Assembly: GCF_900187885.1 (NCBI RefSeq)
Contig: NZ_FYEK01000022.1
Span: forward strand, 1 to 55,000
DNA length: 55,000 nt
Direction of reading: 5' to 3'
From: Thermoflexus hugenholtzii JAD2
GTDB taxonomy: Bacteria; Chloroflexota; Anaerolineae; Thermoflexales; Thermoflexaceae
Shown here: in pieces, positions 24,950 through 34,800 of the stretch
How the letters are laid out: every line of letters begins with the position of its first letter
Position numbering within the stretch: the stretch's first letter is position 1
Position numbers and translations under genes: made by a program
Notes under the pieces: generated by a model
What the model was told of the DNA's origin: nothing
What the model saw: only the letters and a program-made list of their open reading frames with translations
Database searches by the model: none

Positions 24950-25705
24950 CTACATACTTCGCCGGTTCAGGAAACGCGCTTTGGCGGCCCAGTGGGCGGG
25001 GGCGGCCCAGAGGCGGGCGAAGCGCTCCCGCTCTGCCGCCAGGGCGGCCTCGTAGGGCATCTCCTCCCCCTCCCGCAGCAGGGCCTTGACCGCCCGCACG
25101 GCCTCCGCGTCCCATTGGAGGATCTCCTCGGCCAGCGCCCGGGCGACGGCGAGGGCCTGGCCGGCTGGTGCGATGCGTTCCACCAGGCCCAGCTGCAGCG
25201 CCTCCGAAGCCCCGATGCGTCGGGCGGTCAGGAGCAGCTCCATGGCGCGGCCGAGCCCCACCCGCCGCCGCAGCCGCTGCCCGCCGCCCCATCCGGGCGG
25301 GAGGGCCCATGTGATCTGCACGAAGGCCAGGTCCGCGTCCTCCGCCATCACCCGCAGATCGCAGGCCAGGGCCACCTCCGCCCCGCCCCCCCGGGCGGGG
25401 CCGTTGATGGCCGCGATGCTGATCCAGGGCGCCGTCTCCATCCGGCGCAACGCCTCTCCCATCAGCGTCGAGAGCCGCCGGCCGTCCGCCTCGGTGCGGT
25501 AGCTGCTTAACTCGTATAGATCCGCCCCTGAGAGGAACGCCCCCTCCGCGCCGGTGAGGATCACCACCCGCAGCGTCGGATCCGCGCAGGCCTCCTCCAC
25601 CGCCCGGGCGAAGGTCTCCATCGTGGCCCAATCCATCGCGTTGCGCCGATGGGGCCGATCCACTGTCCAGAGGGCCAGGCCGCCCTCGCGGGTGATCCGC
25701 AACAT
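24950..25705 (-). CDS. Enoyl-CoA hydratase/isomerase family protein
   Basis: The crotonase-fold protein of 251 residues shows the oxyanion-hole strand AFLSGADLYEL, then INGPARGGGAEVALACDLRVM, FVQITWALPPGWGGGQRLRRRVG and the helix ARRIGASEALQLGLVERI. Family members hydrate or isomerise acyl-CoAs in fatty acid or amino acid degradation; substrate is not predictable. It is monocistronic by appearance. The C-terminus ends abruptly (FLNRRSM) against the repeat element, so the last residues may have been altered by its arrival. Confidence 0.88.
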   Translation of the reverse strand: MLRITREGGLALWTVDRPHRRNAMDWATMETFARAVEEACADPTLRVVILTGAEGAFLSGADLYELSSYRTEADGRRLSTLMGEALRRMETAPWISIAAINGPARGGGAEVALACDLRVMAEDADLAFVQITWALPPGWGGGQRLRRRVGLGRAMELLLTARRIGASEALQLGLVERIAPAGQALAVARALAEEILQWDAEAVRAVKALLREGEEMPYEAALAAERERFARLWAAPAHWAAKARFLNRRSM

Positions 25706-25844
25706 CCCCTCCTCCTCTCCCGCATACGTTCGGGGACCATGATAGCCTGGACCATCCGCCGGAGGGCGGATCCGATGTCTCCGGAAGACGGGCGCAAGAT
25801 ATAATCACGGAGAAGGATCCATTCCCTTCGCCGTGAGGTGTCCG

Positions 25845-26948
25845 ATGAGCGATCCGCGTCTGGAGAAGTGGGCCCGGGTGCTGGTGGACTACGCCACGGC
25901 GGTGAAGCCGGGGGACAAGGTGGCTCTCCGGGGCACCCCGGCCGCCGCTCCCTTGCTCCTCACCCTCTACCGGCAGGTCCTGGAGCGAGGGGCCTATCCC
26001 CACCTGCTGGTCTCCCTCCCGGGGGCGGCCGAGATCTTCTACCGGGTGGCGGAGGATCATCAGCTCACCTTTGTCTCTCCCATCGACCGGTTGGTGGTCG
26101 AGACCTTCGACGTCCTGATCAGCGTGCTCAGCGAGACCAACACCCGCTCCCTGAGCACGGTGGATCCGGCCCGTCAGGCGAAGGCCTCCGCGGCCCGCCG
26201 GGATCTCACCCGCACCTATATGGAGCGGGCCGCCCGGGGGGAGCTGCGCTGGGTCCTCACCCTCTACCCTACCGAGGCCTACGCGCAGGAGGCGGAGATG
26301 AGCCTCCAGGAGTTCGAGGACTTCGTCTACGAGGCAGGCTGGCTCAACGACGAAGATCCCGTCGCCCGCTGGCAGGAGCAGGCGGCCTTCCAGGCGCGCC
26401 TGGTGGAATGGCTGAAGGGCCGCCGTCGGGTCTACATCCGCGGCCCGAACGCGGACCTGGTGCTGGGGATCGAGGGGCGAACTTTCATCAGCGCCGACGG
26501 CCGCCACAACTTCCCCGACGGCGAGATCTTCACCGGCCCCGAGGAGACCGTTACCGAAGGCTGGGTCCGCTTCACCTACCCCGCCCTCTACGGCGGCCGG
26601 GAGGTCGACGGCGTGGAGCTAGTCTTCGAGGGCGGGCGGGTGGTGAAGGCCACGGCCAAAAAGAACGAGGCCTTCCTCCACCGCATGCTGGAGACCGACG
26701 AGGGCGCCCGGCGGCTGGGGGAGCTGGGCATCGGCACGAATTTCGCCATCCGCCGCTTCACCCGCAACATCCTCTTCGACGAGAAGCTCGGCGGCACCTT
26801 CCACCTCGCCCTGGGCGCCGCCTATCCCGAGACCGGAGGGACCAACCAGTCCGCCATCCACTGGGACCTGATCTGTGATCTGAAAGAAGGAGAGATCGTG
26901 GTGGATGGCGAGGTCCTCTATCGGGATGGGAAGTTCATGATCGGATAA
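25845..26948 (+). CDS. M29 family aminopeptidase (AmpS/PepS type)
   Basis: The 367-residue protein starts MSDPRLEKWARVLVDYATAV and contains the M29 features NFPDGEIFTGPEE (metal-binding Glu), EGWVRFTYPA, ELGIGTNFAIRRF, FDEKLGGTFHLALGAAYPETGG and SAIHWDLICDL (His and Asp ligands). M29 enzymes remove N-terminal residues from peptides using two metal ions and are typical of thermophiles. ATG 25845 follows GTGAGGTG; an in-frame ATG at 25833 is less likely. A TATAAT at 25800-25805 may be its -10 box, with no good -35. Confidence 0.92.
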   Translation: MSDPRLEKWARVLVDYATAVKPGDKVALRGTPAAAPLLLTLYRQVLERGAYPHLLVSLPGAAEIFYRVAEDHQLTFVSPIDRLVVETFDVLISVLSETNTRSLSTVDPARQAKASAARRDLTRTYMERAARGELRWVLTLYPTEAYAQEAEMSLQEFEDFVYEAGWLNDEDPVARWQEQAAFQARLVEWLKGRRRVYIRGPNADLVLGIEGRTFISADGRHNFPDGEIFTGPEETVTEGWVRFTYPALYGGREVDGVELVFEGGRVVKATAKKNEAFLHRMLETDEGARRLGELGIGTNFAIRRFTRNILFDEKLGGTFHLALGAAYPETGGTNQSAIHWDLICDLKEGEIVVDGEVLYRDGKFMIG

Positions 26949-26971
26949 CCTCCTGCTTCCGGTGGAAGGGG

Positions 26972-27601
26972 ATGGCCGGGATGACCATCGAGATCCGTGG
27001 GATTCGGGTGGATCCCCGGTTGCTGGAGCCCCGGCCGGTGCAGCGGTGCGGCCCCGCCTACTGCCGGGGGCGCTGCTGCGCCTATGGGGTGTGGGTGCGG
27101 GTGGAGCAGCGGGATGAGATCCTCCGCCACGCCGAGCTCGTCCAGCGGGTCCTGCCGCCGGACCGCCGGGATCCGAGCCGCTGGTTCGATCCGGAGCCCG
27201 AATGGGATGACACGCCGCCCGCGGGTTACTGGGTGGGGACCACGGTCATCGAAAACCCCAACCATCCGGTCGGTCAGTCGTGCATCTTCCTGCTGGACGA
27301 CGGCCGCTGCGGCCTGCAGGTGGCGGCCGTAGAGGCCGGCATGCATCCTTGGGCCCTCAAGCCCTTCCACTGCGCCCTCTACCCCCTCACCCTGTGGGAA
27401 GGTCAGCTGATCCTGGATGACGAGAACGAGCTCTACGCGGAGGCCTCCTGCCAGCAGCCCGCCGAGACGGCCCGTCCGCTGTTTCTGGTCTTCGATCAGG
27501 AGGTGAAGTGGGTGCTGGGGGAGGAGGGCTTTCAGACCCTTCTGGATCTGTATCGCGCCCGTTATGGAGCCGAAGGATCTCCTGAGTCTGGAAGCGTATG
27601 A
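26972..27601 (+). CDS. DUF3109 (YkgJ-like) cysteine-rich protein
   Basis: The 209-residue protein has a zinc/iron-chelating type cysteine set: QRCGPAYCRGRCC near residues 25-36, QSCIFLLDDGRCGLQ, and HPWALKPFHCALYPLTL. This matches DUF3109, related to the YkgJ CxxCxxCC domain, of unknown function. ATG 26972 or 26981 could be the start. The last 38 bases overlap the start of queA, suggesting coupling. Confidence 0.8.
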   Translation: MAGMTIEIRGIRVDPRLLEPRPVQRCGPAYCRGRCCAYGVWVRVEQRDEILRHAELVQRVLPPDRRDPSRWFDPEPEWDDTPPAGYWVGTTVIENPNHPVGQSCIFLLDDGRCGLQVAAVEAGMHPWALKPFHCALYPLTLWEGQLILDDENELYAEASCQQPAETARPLFLVFDQEVKWVLGEEGFQTLLDLYRARYGAEGSPESGSV

Positions 27602-28640
27602 TTATGAGCTGCCGCCCGACCGCATCGCCCAGGAGCCCGTCGAGCCTCGGGACGCCTCGCGGCTGATGGTGGTGGACCGGGCGACCGGGAGGATCGAGCA
27701 CCGGATCTTCCGCGAGATCGTAGCGTATCTGCGGCCGGGGGATCTGCTGGTGTTCAACGACACCCGGGTGATCCCGGCCCGCCTGTTCGCCATGAAGCCT
27801 ACCGGCGGTCGGGTGGAGCTCCTGCTGGTGCGGCGGGTGGCGGCGGATCGCTGGTGGGCGATGGTGCGGGGTCGGGGCGTCCGCCCGGGCCTGCGCTTGC
27901 AGCTGCTCTCCGGCAACCAGCCCATCGATCTCCACGCCGAGGTGGAGGCCGAGGGCGAGGGTCCGCTCCGCCTGCTCCGCTTCTCGGTCCCTCCGGAGGG
28001 CTGGCTGGAACGGCTGGGCGTGATCCCCCTCCCCCCTTACATCCGAAAGCCCCTCCACGACCCGGAGCGCTACCAGACCGTCTATGCCCGGGCGCCCGGC
28101 TCCGTGGCCGCCCCGACGGCCGGGCTGCACTTCACCCCCGAGCTCCTGGCCCGCCTGCGGGAGCACGGCGTCCGCTTCGCCTTCGTCACCCTCCACATCA
28201 GTCTGGACACCTTCCGTCCCATCGAGACCCCGGATGTCCGGGAGCACAAGCTGCACCGGGAGTGGTGCATCTTGTCCCCGGAGACGGCGGAGCAGATCAA
28301 CCGGACCCGGCTGGAGGGCGGGCGCATCGTGGCGGTGGGCACCACCGTGGTGCGGGTCCTGGAGACCGCCGCCCGTTACGGCCTGGGTTGCTCCCCGGAG
28401 GATGTCTGCCCCTGGCGGACGGTGGGGCCTTTCGAGGGGGAGACCGATCTTTACATCTATCCCGGGTTCACCTTCCGCGCCGTCGACGCCCTCATCACCA
28501 ACTTCCATCTCCCTCGCTCCACGCTGCTCCTGCTGGTGGCTGCCTTCATGGGCTATGATCTCATGCGCCGGGCCTATCAGACGGCCATCGCCGAAGGCTA
28601 TCGGTTCTATTCCTTCGGCGACGCTATGCTGATCCTGTGA
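27564..28640 (+). CDS. queA: tRNA preQ1 ribosyltransferase-isomerase QueA
   Basis: QueA transfers the ribosyl part of SAM to preQ1 in tRNA during queuosine synthesis. The 358-residue protein shows YDYELPPDRIAQEPVEPRD at the start, the DLLVFNDTRVIPARL motif, VELLLVRRV, LGVIPLPPYIRKP, YQTVYARAPGSVAAPTAGLHF, ITNFHLPRSTLLLLVAAFMG and SFGDAMLIL at the end. All expected motifs are present. The start lies inside the DUF3109 gene without a strong ribosome site. Its TGA overlaps the GTG start of sfsA. Confidence 0.95.
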   Translation: MEPKDLLSLEAYDYELPPDRIAQEPVEPRDASRLMVVDRATGRIEHRIFREIVAYLRPGDLLVFNDTRVIPARLFAMKPTGGRVELLLVRRVAADRWWAMVRGRGVRPGLRLQLLSGNQPIDLHAEVEAEGEGPLRLLRFSVPPEGWLERLGVIPLPPYIRKPLHDPERYQTVYARAPGSVAAPTAGLHFTPELLARLREHGVRFAFVTLHISLDTFRPIETPDVREHKLHREWCILSPETAEQINRTRLEGGRIVAVGTTVVRVLETAARYGLGCSPEDVCPWRTVGPFEGETDLYIYPGFTFRAVDALITNFHLPRSTLLLLVAAFMGYDLMRRAYQTAIAEGYRFYSFGDAMLIL

Positions 28641-29338
28641 GCCTTGCCGCCATGCGCTGGCCGCCCTTGATCCCCGCGGTGTTCCTGCGACGTCTGAATC
28701 GCTTCGCGGTGGAGGTGCGCCTCGGCCGGCGCCGGACACAGGCCCATCTGCCCAACTCCGGCCGCCTGCACGAGCTGCTCATCCCGGGATACCCGATGTG
28801 GCTGGCCCGCCGGGAGGGCCCGCGGCGCACCCGCTACGATGTCCAGCTCGTGGCCCTCCCGGACGGCACCTTGGTCTCCGCGGACGCCCGGGTTCCCAAT
28901 GCCCTGTTCCGGGAGGCCTGGGCCGAAGGGCGGTTGGCGCCTTTCCGCCGCTACATCCGTCTGCTCCCGGAGCCCCCTCTGGGGGAGGGCCGGGTGGACT
29001 TCCGCCTGGAGGGTCCGGAGGGCCTGGCTTATGTGGAGGTGAAAAGCGTCACTCTGGTCGAGGATGGCTGCGGCCTCTTCCCGGATGCTCCCACGGAGCG
29101 GGGGCGGCGCCATCTCTCCGCGCTCCAGGCAGCCTACGCGGCGGGCGCCCAGGCCTTCATCGTCTTCATCGTGCAGCGGCCGGACGCCCGGGCCTTCCGC
29201 CCCCACGACGCGGCGGACCCCGCCTTCGGGCGGATGCTGCGGGCGGTCGTGGCCGGAGGGGTGCAGGCCCTGGCCTACCGGTGCACGGTCTCCATTGAGG
29301 AGATCCGGCTGGCCGAGGCCATCCCGGTGATCCTGTGA
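28637..29338 (+). CDS. sfsA: SfsA family DNA-binding/nuclease protein
   Basis: The 233-residue protein contains FLRRLNRFAVEVRLG, AHLPNSGRLHELLIPG, DARVPNALFREAW, the nuclease-like core RVDFRLEGPEGLAYVEVKSVTL (PD-(D/E)XK-type Glu and Lys) and FPDAPTERGRRHLSAL. SfsA was first described as a sugar fermentation stimulation protein; the fold suggests a DNA/RNA nuclease. The GTG at 28637 gives a GTGA overlap with queA; ATG 28652 is an alternative start. Confidence 0.92.
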   Translation: MSLAAMRWPPLIPAVFLRRLNRFAVEVRLGRRRTQAHLPNSGRLHELLIPGYPMWLARREGPRRTRYDVQLVALPDGTLVSADARVPNALFREAWAEGRLAPFRRYIRLLPEPPLGEGRVDFRLEGPEGLAYVEVKSVTLVEDGCGLFPDAPTERGRRHLSALQAAYAAGAQAFIVFIVQRPDARAFRPHDAADPAFGRMLRAVVAGGVQALAYRCTVSIEEIRLAEAIPVIL

Positions 29339-29381
29339 GGAAGTCGGGTCGATCAGGGAATCCGTCTGGAGGTCTGATTCC

Positions 29382-31349
29382 GTGTCGACGGAGCGCGCGC
29401 ATCCATCCGGCGTCCCGGATCCTGCGGGGAAGCCCTATCGGGTTCGGGGCGTCTGGCTCGATCGCTTCCGATACCGCTGGTTCGGCATGCTGGAGGTGGA
29501 GGGGGAGGACGGGCGGCTTCGCCTGCCGATGACCGGGACCATCGCCCAGTGGTTCCGCCCGGGGGAGGAGGTGTGGGTGGCCCTGGGCGCAGGGGCGGAT
29601 CCCCAGGCCCTGACCTTCGATGCCTACGCCCTGTGGCGTGCGGTCGACGGGGAGTGGATCCCGGTCTGGCCCATGTATCAGGCTTCCTTCGTCCTGGAAC
29701 GCTCCTCCCCGCTTTCGACGGCGCCTCTGTATCGCTATGCCGTGCGGGCCCGGGAGGCCGGCCTGGAGTCGGACTTCGAGGCCATCGTCGATCTGGAGCA
29801 GCATCACTATGCCTCTGAGGCCGAGATCCTGGCCCGCTGGTGGTGCCCGGAGGATCGGATCTGGGCGGAGGCCAACGCCCGGCCCCAGTGCCCCCGCTGT
29901 CGCCGCCCCATGCGCTTCGGCGACCTCAAGGACGCCACCCGGGCCTCCCGCTTTCTGGTGTTGACCCTGGAGGAGCGCATGCCTTATGAGCCCCTTTACA
30001 TCGGATACGTGCGGATCGATCCGCCGATCCCTCTGATGCACCGCCGCCTGCCCGATGGCTCCGTCCAGCCCCATTTTCGGCAGGCCATCTTCCCCCCCGA
30101 ATGGTTCGAGCCTCCCTTCTGGCCGGAGCGCTATGAAGAGGAGCTGCAGCGGGAGCGGCCGGAGCTCACCCCCTTCGACCTGTGGTGGGAATCCCAGGAG
30201 ATCGCCCTGCGGGTCTGCGATACCCGGGTGGCCCGCCTGGCGCGGGTGGTGGTCCATCCGGATTACCGGGCGGATGGGTTGGGGCAGCTGGCCTTGCGAG
30301 CCGCCATCGCCTGGATCCGGGAGCGGCGGATCCCGGAGATGCGTCGTCCCAAGGTGCTTCTGGAAACCATCGCTCAGATGGCCCGTTACAACCCGTTTAT
30401 GGAGCGGGCGGGCTTCCGCTATCTCGGCGACACCGCCTCCGGGCGGCCGGTGCTGGTCTACCCGCTAACGGAGGAGGCGCAGCCTTACCTGGAGCGGTTC
30501 TATGAAACCGACCCGGTCGCCCGGGCCCATCGCGGGCGGCTCTACCGTCCGGCCTTCCGGCCGGTGGAGCCGCTGGCCGGCCCTATTCGCCTGCGGCATG
30601 TGACCTATCGCTATGAAAGCCTTCTGCGCCTGGCCGGGGTGGCGCGCCCGGTGCAGGAGGTGCTGGAGGCCTTTGGCGTTCAGGAGCGGGCGATCCAGAA
30701 GATCGTGCTGAAGGATGTATCCCTGACCATCCACCCCCAACAGGTGGTGGCATTGATTGGCGCGTCCGGGGCGGGGAAAACCACCTTGCTGCGCTTGCTG
30801 CTGGGGGCGGCGGCCCGGCGGGGGGAGGCCCCGCTGCCCCGTGGGGCGATCCGCGCCCTGTATGCCCTGCAGGCGGGGAGCATCGAGGTGCCGGAGAACA
30901 TCCGGGCGGCCGCGTATCTGCCGGGCGAGGTGGAGCCGGAGTTCGGGGAGGAGACCCTGCTGGAAGCCCTGTATCGGCGGACAGGGGATGAGGTGCTGGC
31001 CATCGAGGTCCTGAACGTGGCGGGGATCGCCGACGCGGTGCTCTACCGGGCGCGCTTCTCCGAGCTCTCCACCGGGCAGAAGGAGCGGGCGCGGATCGCC
31101 TACCTGCTGGCGGCGCGGCCGAACCTGCTGCTCATCGACGAGTTCGCCGCCCATCTGGATCCGGCGATGGCGCTGCGGGTGGCCCGTAAGGTGGCGGCTC
31201 TGTGCCGTGCCCACGGCATCACCCTGATCGCCGCCACTCACCGCCCGGAGGTCCTCCAGGGCCTGGAGCCCGACCTCACTGTCCTCATCGGCTATGGTCT
31301 CTTTCGGGTCCTCCCGCGCTCCGGAGAACCGGAGGCGCCAGCCGGGTGA
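29382..31349 (+). CDS. ABC-type ATPase fused to a GNAT acetyltransferase domain
   Basis: One 655-residue polypeptide. The N-terminal 110 residues are beta-rich. A CPRCRRPM pair lies around residue 170. The middle part carries a GNAT-like core (VARLARVVVHPDYRADGLGQLALRAA, about 285-310, the acetyl-CoA loop). The C-terminal third is an ABC ATPase with Walker A GASGAGKTT, signature LSTGQKERARIAYLL and Walker B LLLIDEFAAHLDP. This matches the rare COG2401 class (ABC ATPase fused to a predicted acetyltransferase), known mostly from archaea and a few thermophilic bacteria. No transmembrane segment is present, so it is not a transporter. It starts with GTG 43 bp after sfsA. Substrate unknown. Confidence 0.85.
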   Translation: MSTERAHPSGVPDPAGKPYRVRGVWLDRFRYRWFGMLEVEGEDGRLRLPMTGTIAQWFRPGEEVWVALGAGADPQALTFDAYALWRAVDGEWIPVWPMYQASFVLERSSPLSTAPLYRYAVRAREAGLESDFEAIVDLEQHHYASEAEILARWWCPEDRIWAEANARPQCPRCRRPMRFGDLKDATRASRFLVLTLEERMPYEPLYIGYVRIDPPIPLMHRRLPDGSVQPHFRQAIFPPEWFEPPFWPERYEEELQRERPELTPFDLWWESQEIALRVCDTRVARLARVVVHPDYRADGLGQLALRAAIAWIRERRIPEMRRPKVLLETIAQMARYNPFMERAGFRYLGDTASGRPVLVYPLTEEAQPYLERFYETDPVARAHRGRLYRPAFRPVEPLAGPIRLRHVTYRYESLLRLAGVARPVQEVLEAFGVQERAIQKIVLKDVSLTIHPQQVVALIGASGAGKTTLLRLLLGAAARRGEAPLPRGAIRALYALQAGSIEVPENIRAAAYLPGEVEPEFGEETLLEALYRRTGDEVLAIEVLNVAGIADAVLYRARFSELSTGQKERARIAYLLAARPNLLLIDEFAAHLDPAMALRVARKVAALCRAHGITLIAATHRPEVLQGLEPDLTVLIGYGLFRVLPRSGEPEAPAG

Positions 31350-31382
31350 GGGAATCCCCGCATTTCGTTCACCTTCGAGCCG

Positions 31383-31681
31383 ATGCGCTGGGCACAGGTG
31401 GGGCTGAACCTGGCTTTTGCAGGACTCACCCTGCTTCTGTTCGGGGGGCATTGCGCGCAGCTCCTCTCCAGGCCCGCGCCGCCTGGATCGCTTGGATCCT
31501 CGGACTGGTGCTGGTGGGGCTGATCACCCCGCCTGGATTCCAGAGCCTGGCTGGGCTGCCGGAGCCCTTACGGGGATGGCTTCGAGGCCTTCGGGTGGAT
31601 GCGTATCTGGTGCAGGCGGCGGCCTTCCCGCTGAGGATCGGCGTGCTGTCCCTGTGGCGCCGCTTACAGTCTCGCTCCTGA
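31383..31681 (+). pseudogene. Small two-helix membrane protein, frameshifted
   Basis: From ATG 31383 the frame reads MRWAQVGLNLAFAGLTLLLFGG, a membrane helix, then goes out of frame at a run of six G (31443-31448). The other frame continues with ARAAWIAWILGLVLVGLITPP, a second helix, and ends at TGA 31679-31681 (LWRRLQSRS). Adding one G would join them into about 99 residues. There is no recognisable family. It lies 33 bp after the ABC-GNAT gene. Confidence 0.6.
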
Positions 31682-31780
31682 GGGTGGGATGTGGATGGAT
31701 GAAACGGGGGGCAGCTCCACAGCGATGGGGGATTCCCGCCAGCCACCCCCTGCGATCCGATAGCGGATCCTCGCCGGGTG

Positions 31781-31836
31781 CGGAGCGCGAGGGGCGCTCT
31801 CCTACAGGCTGCTGAGCCCAATCCCCTCGCGCTCCG
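31781..31836. repeat. Perfect 14-bp inverted repeat between convergent genes
   Basis: CGGAGCGCGAGGGG (31781-31794) and its complement (31823-31836) are 28 bases apart, between the small membrane gene and the end of nrdJ. It may act as a bidirectional terminator, although no T-run follows. Confidence 0.5.
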
Positions 31837-31854
31837 GCGTCTCCGGATGCCGCG

Positions 31855-34800
31855 CTAACACTCGCTGTAGCCGCAGTTGTAGCAGGTCCGGCATCCCTCC
31901 TGTTCCAGCAGGGTGGCCTCCCCGCACTGGGGGCAGATGTCCCCCACCGGCCCCATGGCCCTCGGCTCCTCCTGGCCGGGATGGGGTTCTGATAACGGGA
32001 GGGCGGGCTGGACCGCAGGGGCGGGGGCGGCGGGGAGCTCCAGGCCCCGCTCGGCCAGATACTCCGCCAGCACCCGGGCGATGCCGTCGGGGAGGCTGCG
32101 AACCCGCTCCGGTCCGAAGCCCAGGGCGCGCCCCCCGCCGATGCCCTGGAGCTGGTCCACCACCTGGCGCAGCCGCTCGGCCGGGGGCACAGGCGAAGGC
32201 AGCCGCAGCAGCAGGGAGATCAGCCGCCCGATGGCCTCCGCCACCGCCGCGATGTCCGAGCCGGCCTTCCCCACGTTCAGGAACACCTCGAAGGGCTGGC
32301 CCTCCCCGTTCTCGTTCAGGGTGATGAAGGCCGTCCCCACCGGCGTGGCGATGCGATAGGTCACGCCCGCGAGCTTCTGGGGCCGGGGGCGCACCGTCGG
32401 GCCCACCGGTTGCGGCAGCGTCGGCTGAGCGGGAACCATCGCGGCCTCCTTCTGCTCCTTCTTGGCCTTGGTCTCCAGGGTCTCCAGGACTTCTTTCTGG
32501 CGGGAGCCGGCGACGTATACGGTAAGCCCTTTGCAGCCCAGCTTCCAAGCCATCATATAGGCCCGCTCGACGTCCTCCACGGTGGCGGTGGCGGGGAAGT
32601 TGATGGTATTGTGATTGCACAGGCCGTTGGCGATGAAGGTGTGGGAGTCGGGCACGTAGAGATCGAAGACCTCGGCGAAATCGCTCTCCACCCGCTCCAC
32701 CTCCACGAAGAAGCGATCCTCCCGGTCTTCTTCGAAGAAGGCGCGGGCGTAAGGATGGGCGACATCGTGGAAGTGGGTGTAAATCGCTTGGGTGGTTTCC
32801 CGATCGAGGCGATGTCCCTTCAACAGGGCGACACGAGCTCGCTGGTAAGCAATCCTGTCCTCTGGATACAAACTACGCAGGGAACGAGAGGACGATTCCT
32901 GCATCGCCCGGAGGGCTGTGGTGAGCGTGGATGGCATGAGCTCCGAGTAGTTAAACAGGCGATGCCGGCGCCCCTCATGCCGCCTGCTCAGGCGCTGGGC
33001 TTTCCATGGCTCCTCAAACTCCAGGAACTCCGCCAGGCGCTCTAAGGCCTTTCCGGAGACCGTCAGACCCCAGGCATGGGGGCCTGAGCGGTGGAGGCGG
33101 GAAAGGACGCCCAGGTTCAGGAACAAGGCTTGGAGCTGGCGGATCAGGGTCAGGCTGGACAGGGTGATCCCGAACATCCGCCCGTCCTGGCTCATAAAGG
33201 CGTCCTGCAACAGTCCCTTCAGGAAGGCTTTGATCTCCTCCCGGCTGCCTTTCAGAACACAGAGCGGGATGATCTTGTTCCGAGCCCCGGCCTTCATGCC
33301 CAGGTCGTTCAGCAGCCAGTGCCGGAGGGCCCTGGAGTTCACCTGCAGCGTGTAAACCTCCCGGCGCTTGTCCTTCAGGATATGCCCCTTCAAGCCAAAG
33401 AGGTCCTCGAAAAGACGAGCCAATCCCTCCAGGAGCTTCCGGCTGTGGTGAGCGATCGTAACGCCGTTTGCGGTGATGCTGCCCTCCGAGGTGATCCACC
33501 CCAGCACATAAGCCAGGTCCGGCGACATCCGCTCCGGCCAGCGAACCGGCTTGGAGCGCGTCCGGTAGGCTCCCGAATACGGGGGCAGAGGCTGTCCCGC
33601 GGGCCCGAACTGTTGCTGTCCGACATAGAGGACGACCAGGTCCCCCGGTTGCAGCTCATCCAGCCGACGGAAGCAAATCCGGCCGTCCGGGCCCAGGACA
33701 TGGACGCGATGGTTCGGCGTTCCGGCGATCTGGTAGCCATACGCCAGATGGATCCGCCGGATCTCCCGGCGTCCGCCGTAGTAGAAGGCCGCCGCCCGTT
33801 TGATCCCATAGGGGGTGACCACATCCAGGTCCAACGGCTCGAACTGATCCGGCAGGCGCATGGGGGAGATCTCCGCGATCGGAAGGAGGCCCTGGGCGGT
33901 CAGGACCATGGTGTCGCCTGTGACGCATTTGCTGATGCTGTTGTCGATAAACGCCTGGATGCTGGCCTGCATCCACACGTGTTCTTCGGGGGTGAGGTCC
34001 TGGGCGACCACGAAGGTGTGGCGGATCCAGTCCGGGAGCTCCTGGATGTGCTGGCAGGTGCCCTTGCGCAGGACCTCCTCGATGATCCGGGCGCGGGTCT
34101 CCTCGTCGAGGCCGGCCTCTTTGAGGGCGCGCATGAAGAGGGGGCTGACGTAGCGCAGCTCCAGGCGCCCTTCGGCCTCGTGGACGTAACGGATGTAGGC
34201 CAGGGCGAAGACCGGCTCGCACCCATAGCCCTCGCAGCCGGCGACGGTGGAGAGGGTACCGGTCGGCGCGACGGTTGTTTGAGCGGCGTTGCGGATGCCG
34301 TGACGGCGGATCCCCTCCACGATGGCGTTCCAGTCGAGTGGGGGTCGACCCCAGTCGCGGGTGTAGGGCTTGAGGGGCTTCGGGGGCTCCCACTTCAGGT
34401 CCTCGGGATCATAGATGCTGCCCCGGATGGCCGGGAAGGGCCCCCGCTCCCGGGCCAGCTCGATGCTGGTCCGCATCGCGTGATAGCGGATGAACTCCGC
34501 GATCTGGGCGGCGAACTCTTGGCCCTCCTCGGAGCCGTAGCGGATCCGCAGGTGATACATCAGATCCGCCAGCCCCATGAAGCCCAGGCCGATGCGGCGG
34601 GTCTTGAAGGCAGCCTCCTTCAGCTGAGGGACGGCGGGCACATACTGGTTGACCTGGACCACGTTGTCCAGGAAGCGGGTGGCCCACTCCACCGTCTCCC
34701 GCAGCTTCTCCCAGTCCACCTCCGCCTTGCCGTTCACGTATTTCACGTGGCGGGCCAGGTTCACGGAGCCCAGACAGCAGTTTTCATAAGGCCCCAACCA

